37,242 nt of DNA from an uncultured Planctomycetaceae bacterium (GTDB taxonomy: Bacteria > Planctomycetota > Planctomycetia > Planctomycetales > Planctomycetaceae), in assembly GCA_903858815.1 (NCBI GenBank), contig CAIOKE010000344.1, positions 1-37,242 of the forward strand, given 5' to 3'. The stretch's first letter is position 1, and every line of letters starts with the position of its first letter. The position numbers were made by a program, and so were the translations under genes. Positions 8,047 through 17,500 of this stretch are shown piece by piece. A model generated the notes under the pieces. It had not been told where the DNA came from. It saw only the letters and a list, made by a program, of their open reading frames with translations, and did not search any database.

Positions 8047-8478
8047 ATGGCGGACGGAACACAGCACGGGCGGCAGGCAGTGGAATCGATTCGAGCGTTG
8101 TTCCCGGATCCGGTACCGATACTGGGGATCGATATTGATGGTTGCGTGGACGAGGCACCGATTTTCTTTCGCATTCTGACTCGTATCTGGCCGGGTCAGG
8201 TGTTTGTGGTCAGCTACCGGCGGGATCGGGCAAAAGCCATCGCTGATCTGGCGCGCTGGGAGATCAGTTATGATCAGTTGTTTCTGGTGACGGCTCTGGA
8301 TGAGAAGGCTGCAGTAATCGCTCGCGAAGGCATCCGCATTTACTTTGATGATCAGCCGGAGTGTCTGAAAGCGATTGACGCCCTGACCAGCGTGATGCTG
8401 GTGCGGAACGGCGGAAACTTTGATTTTGACGATCAACGCTGGATGTTCAGTGACAAAACAGGGAAGCTGTTGCAGTGA
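8047..8478 (+). CDS. Small HAD-superfamily protein (putative phosphatase/nucleotidase-like)
   Basis: A 143-residue protein. The start is set at the ATG at 8047 because GGAGGG sits seven bases upstream; an in-frame ATG at 8002 would add 15 residues of unlikely sequence. All HAD motifs are visible in a minimal capless layout. Motif I is GIDIDGCVD (nucleophile D29, acid D31), motif II is the serine in VVSYR, and motif III is the lysine in LDEKAAVIAREG. Motif IV is the acidic pair in YFDDQPE. The sequence GxDIDGCxD with a cysteine after the glycine differs from typical nucleotidases. A Mg-dependent phosphatase or phosphotransferase activity is expected from the motifs; the substrate is unknown. 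It is a single gene, followed by the inverted extragenic repeat. Confidence 0.75.
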   Translation: MADGTQHGRQAVESIRALFPDPVPILGIDIDGCVDEAPIFFRILTRIWPGQVFVVSYRRDRAKAIADLARWEISYDQLFLVTALDEKAAVIAREGIRIYFDDQPECLKAIDALTSVMLVRNGGNFDFDDQRWMFSDKTGKLLQ

Positions 8479-8556
8479 ATGCAGTAAAGGCCGCATGAAA
8501 AGGCGAATGTTGAGAAGGACTGGACCGAGCACGAGTGATGAATTTCGGCCCTGTCC

Positions 8557-8904
8557 TCAAGAACCGGATGAACGAAAAATCCTGTACTCACCTGCAGGTT
8601 GCAGTTTCATGGGGTTGGCGAAAGACGCTCTGGATACTGCTTCCGTGTCAGGAAAAACATAACCGCTCAGACGCAAACGACAACACCCGTCAGCTTATAC
8701 TCACGGCTTGCCTGTACGGCGGGGGGGCCGTTCGGCTCGGCAGGAGCCTCGCCCTTCCAACGGGGGCTTTGCCTGCAAAGCCTCTGACCACAGACAGCGG
8801 ACCACAGACAGCGGACCACAGACAGCGGACCCCGTGTCCCACGGTGGTGAAGAATCATCAACACTCAAACGGCACAGCAACACCGCGTTCAGCATTTTAC
8901 GTAG
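8557..8904 (-). repeat. Composite extragenic repeat, copy B (inverted relative to copy A)
   Basis: Read on the minus strand, the three blocks of copy A appear in the same order. Block 1 is 8904-8826 (CTACGTAAAATGC to GGACACGG), block 2 is 8765-8733 (GGGCGAGGCTCCTGCC), and block 3 is 8695-8590 (AGCTGACGGGTGTTG to ACCTGCAGGTG), with weaker similarity to 8557. It is about half the length of copy A because the 380-base insert is missing. The two copies flank a 4.2-kb segment in opposite orientation. Confidence 0.7.
8786..8827. repeat. Three tandem copies of a 14-bp unit
   Basis: GACCACAGACAGCG is repeated exactly three times (8786-8799, 8800-8813, 8814-8827), followed by a partial GACC. It lies inside extragenic repeat copy B, between its blocks 1 and 2. 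The corresponding spot in copy A has the related GGTCAGTGGTCAGTGC near 3764-3779. Confidence 0.85.
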
Positions 8905-9061
8905 AGCGTGCTTTACTGGCCACAGGAAATCCGCAATGAACGTGTCGGTCGATACCGAAAGCGTGTGCAAATGACAATGCGGTCTGGCTTAGCTGATGAA
9001 TATCCGTCGATCGTGTCAAGTCTGCGTCAGCGGCTGGAACTGTGAGGAGCGGGAGGTGTGA

Positions 9062-10453
9062 TCAGACGGCGCGGCCGGTGTACAGGGGTGTGATAATTTC
9101 GCCGTTCAGCAGGGGATTCGGGCGATTCAGCGGATCCATGACGACGGCATCATCGGGAATCCCGAGTGCACTGAGCAGTGTTGTGCCGACGTCGGCTGGC
9201 GTCCATGACCGGGTGAGTGGCCAGGCGGCGATGGAATCGGTTTCACCGAGTACTTGTCCGCCCTGAATACCGGCACCTGAGCATAGTATGGAATAGGCGT
9301 GTGCCCAGTGATCGCGACCTGGTACAGACTGTCCCGGCAGTGTGGAGATTCTGGGAGTTCGTCCGAATTCTCCCATGACGAAAACCATGGTGTGTTCCAG
9401 CAGTCCTGAGTCAGTGAGGTCGTCGATGAGAGCGGCGAGCGCCTGATCCAGTTGTGGCAGCAGAGTCGTTTTCAGGCGCCCCCAGTTATCCACATGCGTA
9501 TCCCAGGTCTGCACGATCCCCATTGCGGCCTGTACGACGGGGACTTCTGCTTCAAGCAGTCTGCGGGCCAGCAGCAGGGACTGTCCGAACTTATTGCGGC
9601 CGTACCGCAGGCGAGTAGTTTCGGGTTCCTGATCCATGCGGAATGCGGTGGCAACGCGAGCGGAGGTGAGTAGTGAGAACGCAGCAGCCTGCTGATCATC
9701 AAAGGCCTGAGTTCTGGTATCGCTGCCGGGGCTGCAACCCGTACTGTTGAGCAACTGCAGCAGGCTGCGTCGCGTGGCCAGCCGTGTTTCGCTGATCTGT
9801 TCCGGGAAGCTGAGCGCGTCAACTTTGAATTGTGGATCATTGGGATCATGGTTGATCTGCCACGGATCATGCTTTGCCCCGAGAAATCCAGCGTGCTGCC
9901 CGGGCCATGTGAGTGGACCTTCGATGAAGTAGTTGGGCAGCGAGACGCCGGTGGGTACGCCATTGTTTGTCGGTCGTACGAAATTCACGGCGGCAGCAAA
10001 ATTCGGGAAGTCGTGGCGTGATTCGACGCGATCGAGGTCACTGCCACCGCGCGGGATTGGAGTGGGGCGACCGGTGAGAGCCACATGGGTCGCCAGCAGG
10101 TGATTATGTTCTTTGTGAGCCATCGAGCGAATGATGGCCCAGCGATCAAGTCGTGCAGCAAGAAGCGGCAGATGTTCGCAGATGGAAACACTGGGAACCG
10201 CTGTTGAGGTGGCCTGAAACTCGCCACGAATTTCCGCAGGCGCGGATGGTTTGGGATCAAGTGTATCAAGCTGGCTGGGACCACCACTGAGCAGTACCAG
10301 CAGCACGGATTTCGCCCGAGGCTGTGCGAGTGGGCGAGCTGCACGGGCCAATGCTGTCCGCGAAGTGAAGGACGGCAGAGCGAAGGCGGAGGTGCCGGCC
10401 GCCGCAGCAGAGATCAGCCCACGACGACGCAGCAGAAAACGAGGTTGAAGCAT
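9062..10453 (-). CDS. DUF1501 protein (exported, sulfatase/alkaline-phosphatase-like)
   Basis: A 463-residue protein starting at the ATG at 10453. The N-terminus (FLLRRRGLISAAAAGTSAFA) looks like a Tat-type signal with an RRRG variant of the twin-arginine motif. Family landmarks follow: VLLVLLSGGPSQLDTLDPKP near residues 50-69, RSMAHKEHNHLLATH, VPVVQAAMGIVQTWDTH in the C-terminal half, VFVMGEFGRTPRI and GRDHWAHAYSILCSGAGI. DUF1501 proteins share the alkaline-phosphatase/sulfatase fold and are abundant in planctomycetes, usually next to DUF1549/DUF1553 heme-binding proteins. That partner is absent here, and the large heme protein of the same strand lies three genes upstream. Activity is unknown. 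A 280-base gap separates it from the upstream gene, so it may have its own promoter. Confidence 0.92.
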   Translation of the reverse strand: MLQPRFLLRRRGLISAAAAGTSAFALPSFTSRTALARAARPLAQPRAKSVLLVLLSGGPSQLDTLDPKPSAPAEIRGEFQATSTAVPSVSICEHLPLLAARLDRWAIIRSMAHKEHNHLLATHVALTGRPTPIPRGGSDLDRVESRHDFPNFAAAVNFVRPTNNGVPTGVSLPNYFIEGPLTWPGQHAGFLGAKHDPWQINHDPNDPQFKVDALSFPEQISETRLATRRSLLQLLNSTGCSPGSDTRTQAFDDQQAAAFSLLTSARVATAFRMDQEPETTRLRYGRNKFGQSLLLARRLLEAEVPVVQAAMGIVQTWDTHVDNWGRLKTTLLPQLDQALAALIDDLTDSGLLEHTMVFVMGEFGRTPRISTLPGQSVPGRDHWAHAYSILCSGAGIQGGQVLGETDSIAAWPLTRSWTPADVGTTLLSALGIPDDAVVMDPLNRPNPLLNGEIITPLYTGRAV

Positions 10454-10660
10454 GGCTGATTGGCCTTGGACCGAGGCAGGACCGCTGAGTGCGGATCAGG
10501 GAGGGCGGGAGCAACCGCGGCGCGGTTGGTGCAGATTATCGACAGTTGACCGGACTGATCGCAATTGGAAACCGAGCCATTCGCGAACAATTTCCGGTCG
10601 TAATTGAGGCGACCACCCCGGGCGCTCACTCCACCACAGGACACCTGCGGGCAGTTCTGG

Positions 10661-10690
10661 CGCCCCGGAAGCCTCGCCCCGCCAAAGGGG
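10661..10690 (-). repeat. Degenerate copy of the extragenic repeat core
   Basis: Read on the minus strand it runs CCCCTTTGGCGGGGCGAGGC and continues TTCCGGGGCG. This aligns with the core shared by 3791-3822, 8733-8765 and 36470-36501, with a few substitutions. It lies in the 280-base gap between the DUF1501 gene and the phosphohexomutase-like gene. A GCCCCGC (10676-10682) / GCGGGGC (10696-10702) inverted repeat overlaps it and could form a hairpin just after the upstream gene. Confidence 0.5.
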
Positions 10691-10732
10691 CCGCAGCGGG
10701 GCAGGTGAATGCGGGGAGCTCTGCAGTCCACT

Positions 10733-12010
10733 TCAGACCAGCAGACGGCCGCCAGGGTTCAATCGCAGCAGCAATCCCGCGAAGGCCAGACCGTCCTCGA
10801 TCCGTTCGACTGCAGTGCCCGTCCCAGCCCCGGCTGTCGGCAGCACCGAATCCGTCAGCCAAACACGTCCGGTCACCACGTCCGAATGCACCGTCAGCTG
10901 TCCAAAACCAGCGCCCAGCAGCCGATTCAGACGCTGAGCTAACAGCTCCGCCGGATAAGTTCGACCGTCTGCATCCTGCAACACAAAATATCGATCGTCT
11001 TCAGAGATCAACAGCCGCAGCACACCATTCGTGGAATCAACCGCCTGTGCTCCACGTAACACCAGCTCTGCCAGGCCCTGCCGCTGCAACCACTCCACTC
11101 GCTCAGTCACCAACTGGTCGTCAGTGACCACGATCAGTCCACGTCCTGCTGTGCCCACAAACCACGTCGACAGCCAGCGACGATACAGGCTTTCCGCATC
11201 CAGTCCACAGATCCCCCCACTGCTGCGACTGATACGACGTCCTGTGTCCGATAACCCGGCAGTATCCAGTTGCAGCCGGCTGCCAGCTCGAGTCGACTCA
11301 CCCGACTGATAAAGACGGATCCCGAAATCCTTCCAGACCACCGCCACTGATTCGCCGGCAGCATCAAATACATCCAGTCCGACCCACGCAGGCCCATACC
11401 CGGCCCCCGTCACCATCACAGATCCAAGGACACCCGCCGTTCTCCGCATGACCTCATGGAGCGCTGCTGCGGTTGTTCGACCGACGTCATACACCGGAAA
11501 ACCCAGCCGACTGACAGCCTCCGTCACTCCCGCGTACATTTGCTGCGAAAAGGATCGACCGTCGTAGCCTGTCACGATCGCAGGCAGGGCTTCCCGCACG
11601 GGCACAACTTCTGACGCTGTTCCAGAATCTGCAGAAACGAGGCCCCCTGACCGGGCAGATGGAAGACTGCTTTGTCCCACACGCTGCAGACACACACAGA
11701 ACACTTCTGCCAGCCGCTCTGCAAGGCTTCGATCCAGCACGTTCAGCCACGGTCCCCGAACACCGAATTCCGTGCGATCCAGTCCGTCCCGACGAAACTC
11801 CTGAACCCGCTGTATATCATCCACAACCTGCTGCGATAAACCCTCTGTCTGCTTGCGACATTCACACTGATCACAGACTGACCAACCCGCATGCAGACGC
11901 GCCAGATGAACAGCACGGGAGATGCCAATAGATGCCCCAGGACAGACGAAAGCTCTGTCACTCACCGCCTCGTCTGCCACATCGTATGTGTCGTAGTCAG
12001 ACAGATTCAT
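10733..12010 (-). CDS. Phosphohexomutase-like pseudoenzyme with N-terminal cysteine cluster
   Basis: A 425-residue protein; the ATG at 12010 has a strong GGAGGG site ten bases upstream. Residues 23-51 carry cysteines C23, C46, C49 and C51 around VHLARLHAGW, a likely zinc ribbon. FGVRGPWLN near residue 82 resembles the FGTxGxRG opening of alpha-D-phosphohexomutases (phosphoglucomutase/phosphomannomutase). IVTGYDGRSFSQQM near 145-158 matches their GYDxR strand. VMVTGAGYGPAWVGLDVFDA near 198-217 sits exactly where the active-site loop TxSHNPxxxNGxKxF should be, so the phosphoserine loop S-H-N is replaced by G-A-G-Y-G. The rest is divergent. I infer a non-catalytic or re-purposed relative. It follows the FG-GAP gene by 33 bases and is probably co-transcribed with it. 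Fold assignment rests on motifs only. Confidence 0.7.
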   Translation of the reverse strand: MNLSDYDTYDVADEAVSDRAFVCPGASIGISRAVHLARLHAGWSVCDQCECRKQTEGLSQQVVDDIQRVQEFRRDGLDRTEFGVRGPWLNVLDRSLAERLAEVFCVCLQRVGQSSLPSARSGGLVSADSGTASEVVPVREALPAIVTGYDGRSFSQQMYAGVTEAVSRLGFPVYDVGRTTAAALHEVMRRTAGVLGSVMVTGAGYGPAWVGLDVFDAAGESVAVVWKDFGIRLYQSGESTRAGSRLQLDTAGLSDTGRRISRSSGGICGLDAESLYRRWLSTWFVGTAGRGLIVVTDDQLVTERVEWLQRQGLAELVLRGAQAVDSTNGVLRLLISEDDRYFVLQDADGRTYPAELLAQRLNRLLGAGFGQLTVHSDVVTGRVWLTDSVLPTAGAGTGTAVERIEDGLAFAGLLLRLNPGGRLLV

Positions 12011-12043
12011 GCCTCAACCCTCCAGGTCCGGCAGGCAGATACC

Positions 12044-14443
12044 TTAACCCCCGCCGGCTGGCGGTGCTGCCGCCTCTTCCCCCGCATCCTGTGGGTAGAC
12101 CAGCAGACGATCGTGACATAACAGCAGCAGATCAGCGCGGCCGTCACCCGTCACATCCACAATCAGACCTTCGCGAGGCTGTAAGCCTCGATCCGTAGCC
12201 TCCGACACCAACCGCTTTTCCTCAAACACTCGAAAACTGGTCGCCTCGCGCAATCCCTCACGTTCGTCAAACCGCAGAATCGCCACCCCGTTGATGCTGG
12301 TGTCAATTGCCACAAGGTCCATCACACCGTCCCCGTTGACATCACCCGCCAGCACATCCGCCGGATAAGCCTTCTCACGCTTTGATTCAAAACCATGCAT
12401 TTCCTTCAAAGTCACATCCGTGCGACCACTATACAGCACTCCGAGCTGCTCAGATCCCACCAACAGCAGATCTGTCCGGCCATCACCATTCAGGTCGGCA
12501 GTGATCGCCGAAGAAAACGGAGCAGCTCCCAGTTCCACTTCACGCCATGGTCGATAGACGTTGTCTTCCCGACGCAGAATCCGGGCTTTGCGAATACCCG
12601 CATCCAGCAGCACAACCTCGGCACCCTCCTGACCATCCAGATCCAGCGCGGCTACGCTCTCGATTCTGGCGGTTGCTTCACCCGCATTGATCTGATCCGA
12701 TACCTGCCAGCCACCGTCCTTCCATGACAACATGCGAGCGAACGAGTCGCGAGCGACCAGCAGGCCGGAACCACTGACGAAGACTCGCCCCGGAGAACTG
12801 ACCCCCGCCTCCAGCTGGCTGCTGCTGACCGCAGTCGACAAACTGCCGTTTTCTGCCTGCAGCAGCACATGAAATCCGGACTTCGCCTGACCGGCAGCAA
12901 TCGACAGCAGATCCTGTCGGCCGTCGGTGTTCACATCCATTGCAACCAGCCGCACACCACGCTGCCCCACTGCACCGGACAGCTCCAGCTTCGGATCTTC
13001 GGCCACGCGACTCCACTTACCGTCTGCATCCCGACGAAATCGCTGATACTCAAGCCTGGCCGAGTTCCCGGAACCCTGCGACAACCCCACGATCAACTGC
13101 GCCTGCCCGGCATGTGGCAACACCGCCAGAGCTGCCAGTTCCCAGCCGTCGGGCTTCCGCACGATCGCCTCAGGAAATGTCAGCCGACCGCTGTCAAAAC
13201 GACTGATCGCTACCACTCCTTCACTGCTGCTCAACAGCACAGCCTCTGTCCGACCATCTCCATCCAGATCGCCGGACGCCACCTCCGTAATCCCCAGCAG
13301 CGCTGGATACTGTTCGGCCGGACCCAGACCATCAATTCCATTCTGTCGATACAGCAGCAGCTGTGCCTGCTCAGGTTCATTCACCAGCACGTCCAGCAAC
13401 TTGTCGCCATCGAAATCCGCCACGGCGACTGCACGCTCACGTGATGATTCTGTACCGCCAATGCCGTATCGCAGCAGTCGCTCGGAGAGACTGCCAACCG
13501 ATTGCTGCGATGCCTCTGCCTGCAGCACACTGATCCGCCCGTTCCGCCCATCCACAGAAATCACTTCAGCCCCCGGACGACTGTCCAGTCCCGCAATTGT
13601 CACTGCCCGCGGCGTCTGCAGAGTAAACGAAACTTCCGGCCCAAGGCGACCACTGGCAGACTGCAGCCGCGCACACACAGAACGCCCAGTCTGCTCACCC
13701 GCCAGATAACACAGGTCCGTTCGGCCATCACCATTCAGATCGGCAGCCTGCAGCAATCCCTGACGACCAGATGTACTGATCAATGTCTCCGGAGCCCGCA
13801 GAGTGCCCTGCTCCGTCTGGAACAGCAGAAACATGCTGCTCTTCCCCGCAGCCGCCAGATCCAGCCGACCATCACCATTAAAATCACCCGCCGCCAGAAT
13901 TCCCGACACAGGATCCAGCCCCGGGAGACGCACGGTCCACTTTTTCGTCCAATCTTTACGACCCGCTTCCGGCTGATAATAGACCGCCAGCTGATCCGGT
14001 GGCCCAATCACGGCGAAGTCCAGCCGACCATCTGCGTCAAAGTCGCCGGTCTCCAGTTCAGCGATTGCTCGATCCATCGTAATCCGACGGTCCTCGAAAC
14101 GTTTGTCCGAAGACAACTCATTGACCTTCGAGCCGGCCTTTTCTGATCCTGTGCCCGGCGGACGCTGCAACAACAATCGAATCGAACTGGTGAAATTGTC
14201 CATGACCGCCACATCCGTCAGGCCATCGCCATTGAAATCTCCTGATTTCAAATGCTCGGCACGCTCATGCAGCTTCGTGATCTCGACACCCGTAAAACCG
14301 TAGTACTGCGCCAGTTCAGAATCGGACGCCGGTTCATCGCCCGCACCCTGGGCTGCAGGAGTCAACAGCAACAGAATTGCCACGATCGACCCGCACCAGT
14401 TCATCCGGTTCCATCTGCCCATTACACTCACCATTGTCAGCAC
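12044..14443 (-). CDS. Exported FG-GAP/VCBS repeat protein (beta-propeller)
   Basis: About 799 residues from a GTG at 14443. In-frame ATGs at 14434, 14422 and 14404 are alternatives, and the shorter forms give a cleaner signal peptide (WCGSIVAILLLLTPAAQGA). Around eleven calcium-binding FG-GAP/VCBS motifs run through the whole length, for example GDFNGDGLTDVAV, GDFDADGRLDFAV, ADLNGDGRTDLCY, GDLDGDGRTEAVL, ADLNGDGRTDLLL and GDVNGDGVMDLVA. They are spaced 50-80 residues apart, as expected for one or two seven-bladed propellers like integrin alpha heads. It is probably periplasmic or cell-surface and calcium dependent; binding partner unknown. It lies 69 bases after the large heme protein and 33 bases before the phosphohexomutase-like gene, so the three are likely one operon. 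Confidence 0.9.
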   Translation of the reverse strand: MLTMVSVMGRWNRMNWCGSIVAILLLLTPAAQGAGDEPASDSELAQYYGFTGVEITKLHERAEHLKSGDFNGDGLTDVAVMDNFTSSIRLLLQRPPGTGSEKAGSKVNELSSDKRFEDRRITMDRAIAELETGDFDADGRLDFAVIGPPDQLAVYYQPEAGRKDWTKKWTVRLPGLDPVSGILAAGDFNGDGRLDLAAAGKSSMFLLFQTEQGTLRAPETLISTSGRQGLLQAADLNGDGRTDLCYLAGEQTGRSVCARLQSASGRLGPEVSFTLQTPRAVTIAGLDSRPGAEVISVDGRNGRISVLQAEASQQSVGSLSERLLRYGIGGTESSRERAVAVADFDGDKLLDVLVNEPEQAQLLLYRQNGIDGLGPAEQYPALLGITEVASGDLDGDGRTEAVLLSSSEGVVAISRFDSGRLTFPEAIVRKPDGWELAALAVLPHAGQAQLIVGLSQGSGNSARLEYQRFRRDADGKWSRVAEDPKLELSGAVGQRGVRLVAMDVNTDGRQDLLSIAAGQAKSGFHVLLQAENGSLSTAVSSSQLEAGVSSPGRVFVSGSGLLVARDSFARMLSWKDGGWQVSDQINAGEATARIESVAALDLDGQEGAEVVLLDAGIRKARILRREDNVYRPWREVELGAAPFSSAITADLNGDGRTDLLLVGSEQLGVLYSGRTDVTLKEMHGFESKREKAYPADVLAGDVNGDGVMDLVAIDTSINGVAILRFDEREGLREATSFRVFEEKRLVSEATDRGLQPREGLIVDVTGDGRADLLLLCHDRLLVYPQDAGEEAAAPPAGGG

Positions 14444-14460
14444 TGCACCAGAAGAATTCC

Positions 14461-14488
14461 GGAATCGGTCCTGCAGCAGACCGATCCC
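14461..14488 (-). other. Intercistronic hairpin
   Basis: GGAATCGGTC (14461-14470) pairs with GACCGATCCC (14479-14488) over nine of ten positions around an eight-base loop. It lies between the heme-protein stop and the FG-GAP start. No T-run follows on the minus strand, so it is more likely an RNA-stabilising or attenuating structure within an operon than a full terminator. Confidence 0.45.
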
Positions 14489-14512
14489 GGGGTCATTGCC
14501 GTCAGCCCGCTT

Positions 14513-17500
14513 TCAGCGTTTGAACATGCCACTGTTCTTTTCGCCACGTGACAGCAGATAGGCCAGCAGATCCAGCACCTCATTCTCATTCAACGGCTTC
14601 AGGAGATCAGCCGGCATGATTGACACGCTGGATGGCTGAATCTCTTCCAGGTCGGACTTCAGAATCTCTGTAATCTTTGTCGGATCTTCAGGGTTCGTCA
14701 GCACGGTCACCGCTGTTTCCGTCTCGGCCACGACTCGCCCCGAAATCGCCAGACCAGCTTTTGTGACAACCGTACTGCCTTTGTACTGATCGCTGATCAC
14801 TTTGCTGGGATCCATGATTGCCTCCGTCAGATCCCTGACGTTGAATCGACCTGCCAACTGAGTCAGGTCCGGTCCCGTGGCACCACCATCGCCAGCAAAG
14901 CGATGGCAGATCACGCAGCGAGTGGCTGCAAACATCTTCTGCCCATTTTCGAAGTTCCGATCCTTCAGCCCCGTCTCTGCCAGGGCCCGCACGGAATCCA
15001 GTGTCCAGTCTTTGCCCGGCCCGGCGGGCTTTGGCAGCTCTGGCGGAGCATACGGCTTACGCGCCCCGGAAGCCTCAATCAGCAGACGCTCCTGCTCGGT
15101 CGCATTCAGAAACGCCTCGTTCTCAATATTTCGCAGAAAGCCACGGAAACTGGCCCCACCGGCCCACTTTGCAGCTCGCTCAAACCACCCGAAATACACC
15201 TTGCGGTGCTCCAGAGTCCACCCTTCCTTCGCATTCCGCAGCGAAAATGCATACCACATCTGCTGCTGATCAGGAGCATTCGTGATGGATGCCGCAATCG
15301 CACCACCATAACCACGATTACGAGCCAGCAGTTCCTGCATATCGTCCGTCACCGTCGGCCGCGATTCCGCCGCCAGCAGCCCGACAGCTTTGCCCACCAC
15401 GGTCGGTGACTTCAGATAGATCAATACCTGAATCAGTTCCCGATCCATGTCCGCGTCTCCTGTCGGAAACAGCCCATCCAGACGGTCCAGATACCCCTGA
15501 CGCTCAGCTGTCTCAGGCGGCCCCAGACGCAGGAAGACCAGACTGATCACTCGCAGATACTCCAGCTTCTGCTCACGATTCAGCGAGGCAAAATCCTGGC
15601 CCTGCATCAGTGCCGTGCTTAAACGACGCAGACTTTCTTCCATGGATGCCACTGCAGTCTCAGAAACATCGTCCGTTTTTGTCAGGCTTGACAGCGGAGC
15701 CTTAACAAGTGCCATGACAACCGCCGTTCGATCCGTCACATTCTCGCTGTTGCTCAGATCCGCCTGATCCAGAGACCGCATCAAGTCCGGGAACAGCTGC
15801 GAATGATAAAACGCATTGTGCATGGCCATCCGCAGGAAACGGTCCGTCGTACCACGAACAGCGGTCAGCTGCTGCAGCAGCGTTGCAGAATCCACTCGCG
15901 AGTTCGCTGTTGCTCCCGTACGTCCTGCATGGAACGATTCAAACAGACGACGCAATGAACGTGGGCCGGCTTCCCGTGAGTCCTTCAGTTGTGCTGGTTC
16001 AGTCGACTCTTCACCCGTGTAGATCACCCGGAACAGTTCAGACTGCGTCCCGCGGCCACCAATGGAAAAATACAGTGAACCATCAGGACCGGCCACCACA
16101 TCCGTCAGGGGCAGCGGAGTCCGCGACAGAAACTCCTCCTTCACCGCCACATAACTGCTCTGCCGAGGCTCCAGATGGATCGCATACATCGTACCGAATG
16201 TCCAGTCACAGATGTATAACGCCTTCTGATACTTCGCCGGGAAACGGCAGCCGTAACCAAAGTCCACTCCCACAGGTGAGCCTGGCCCGATATTGACCAT
16301 CTGCGGCAAACTGTCCGGGTACCACGTCGGCCACTTGCCCGAACCACTGCGCCAGCCAAACTCACTGCCACTGGTCGCATGGACGACTCGCGTCGGACGG
16401 TACCAGGGTGATCCCACATCCCACTCCATGTCCGCATCGTATGCAAACAGTTCGCCGTCCGCGTTGAATGCCATGTCGTACGGGTTGCGATAGCCCACAG
16501 ACCAGATGTCCCACGTCTTTCCATCCGCATCTGTGCTGGCAATCCAGCCTCCCGGAGCCATGATGCCGCGAGCATGCCCGTTGGCATCCCACATGCGAGG
16601 CAGCAGATGATCTTCAGACCAGTTGGTCGGAATGCGACTGGTAAAATCCCGATTTGTCAGCTCCTCACCCTCGTCAAATGGTGGCTTCGTATGATTTCCA
16701 CAGATCACGAAAATCCGCTGGCCATCCGGAGACAAACGCAGGGCATGCGGTCCATGCTCGCCACCACCACGGAATTCCTTCAGCTTCACGCACTGATCAA
16801 ACTGATCGTCTCCGTCTGTATCTCGTGCTCGATACAGCCCACTGCCCGGTCCGCCGTTGATGGAGAAATACAGCGAGTCAAAAGCCCACAGCATTCCCTG
16901 AGCACCTGTGGGCTGGACTTCGCACTTCGAGAAGTCCAGACGCTCCACGCGAGTTTCACCACCCCGCTCGCCTGCCACGGGCAGTGTGATTCGGCAAATA
17001 CCCTTATCGCCCTGATCACTGGCCAGCAGTCTCCCCTTGCCGTCAAACGCAATGCAGACCCATGAGCCCAGTTCGTCCTTCGGGACCGTGAATAACTTTT
17101 CAACAGCAAAGCCCGGCAACAATTCAAAAACGCCGGCGGGAACACGCGACACGATTGCCTCTCGCGAGAACACATCATTCCACGGCCCGTCGCCATAGCG
17201 CCCCCGGACCTGAACCGGATCACCACCATCAGCTCCGCGACGATCTGCATAGGTCCAAGTCTCATCCGAAACCGCCCACGTCAGTTTTCCATCTGCACCG
17301 CGCATCGCCAGCTTCAGCACGAAGCCAGCTGCACCGCCCTGATTTTCAACCTCCGCCTCAATCACATTCAGTCCCGGCTGAAGTTGACCGGCAACGCTGG
17401 CGTCAGATGGTTCCTGCCACTCAGATCCGCCCCCCACTCGCCTGCCGTTTACGAACACAGCGCACACGTTATCGCAGGAGGCTTTCAGGCGGGCCGCAGA

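Noticed and set aside
8535-8974. Open frames of 80-134 codons over the repeat at 8.5-9.0 kb
   Set aside because: They are translations of the composite repeat and its tandem 14-mers; similar fragments appear at copies A and C in other frames.
10489-11127. 212-codon plus-strand open frame across the gap and the end of the phosphohexomutase-like gene
   Set aside because: Arginine/proline/glutamine-rich, no domain, and mostly antisense to a gene with a strong ribosome-binding site and family motifs.
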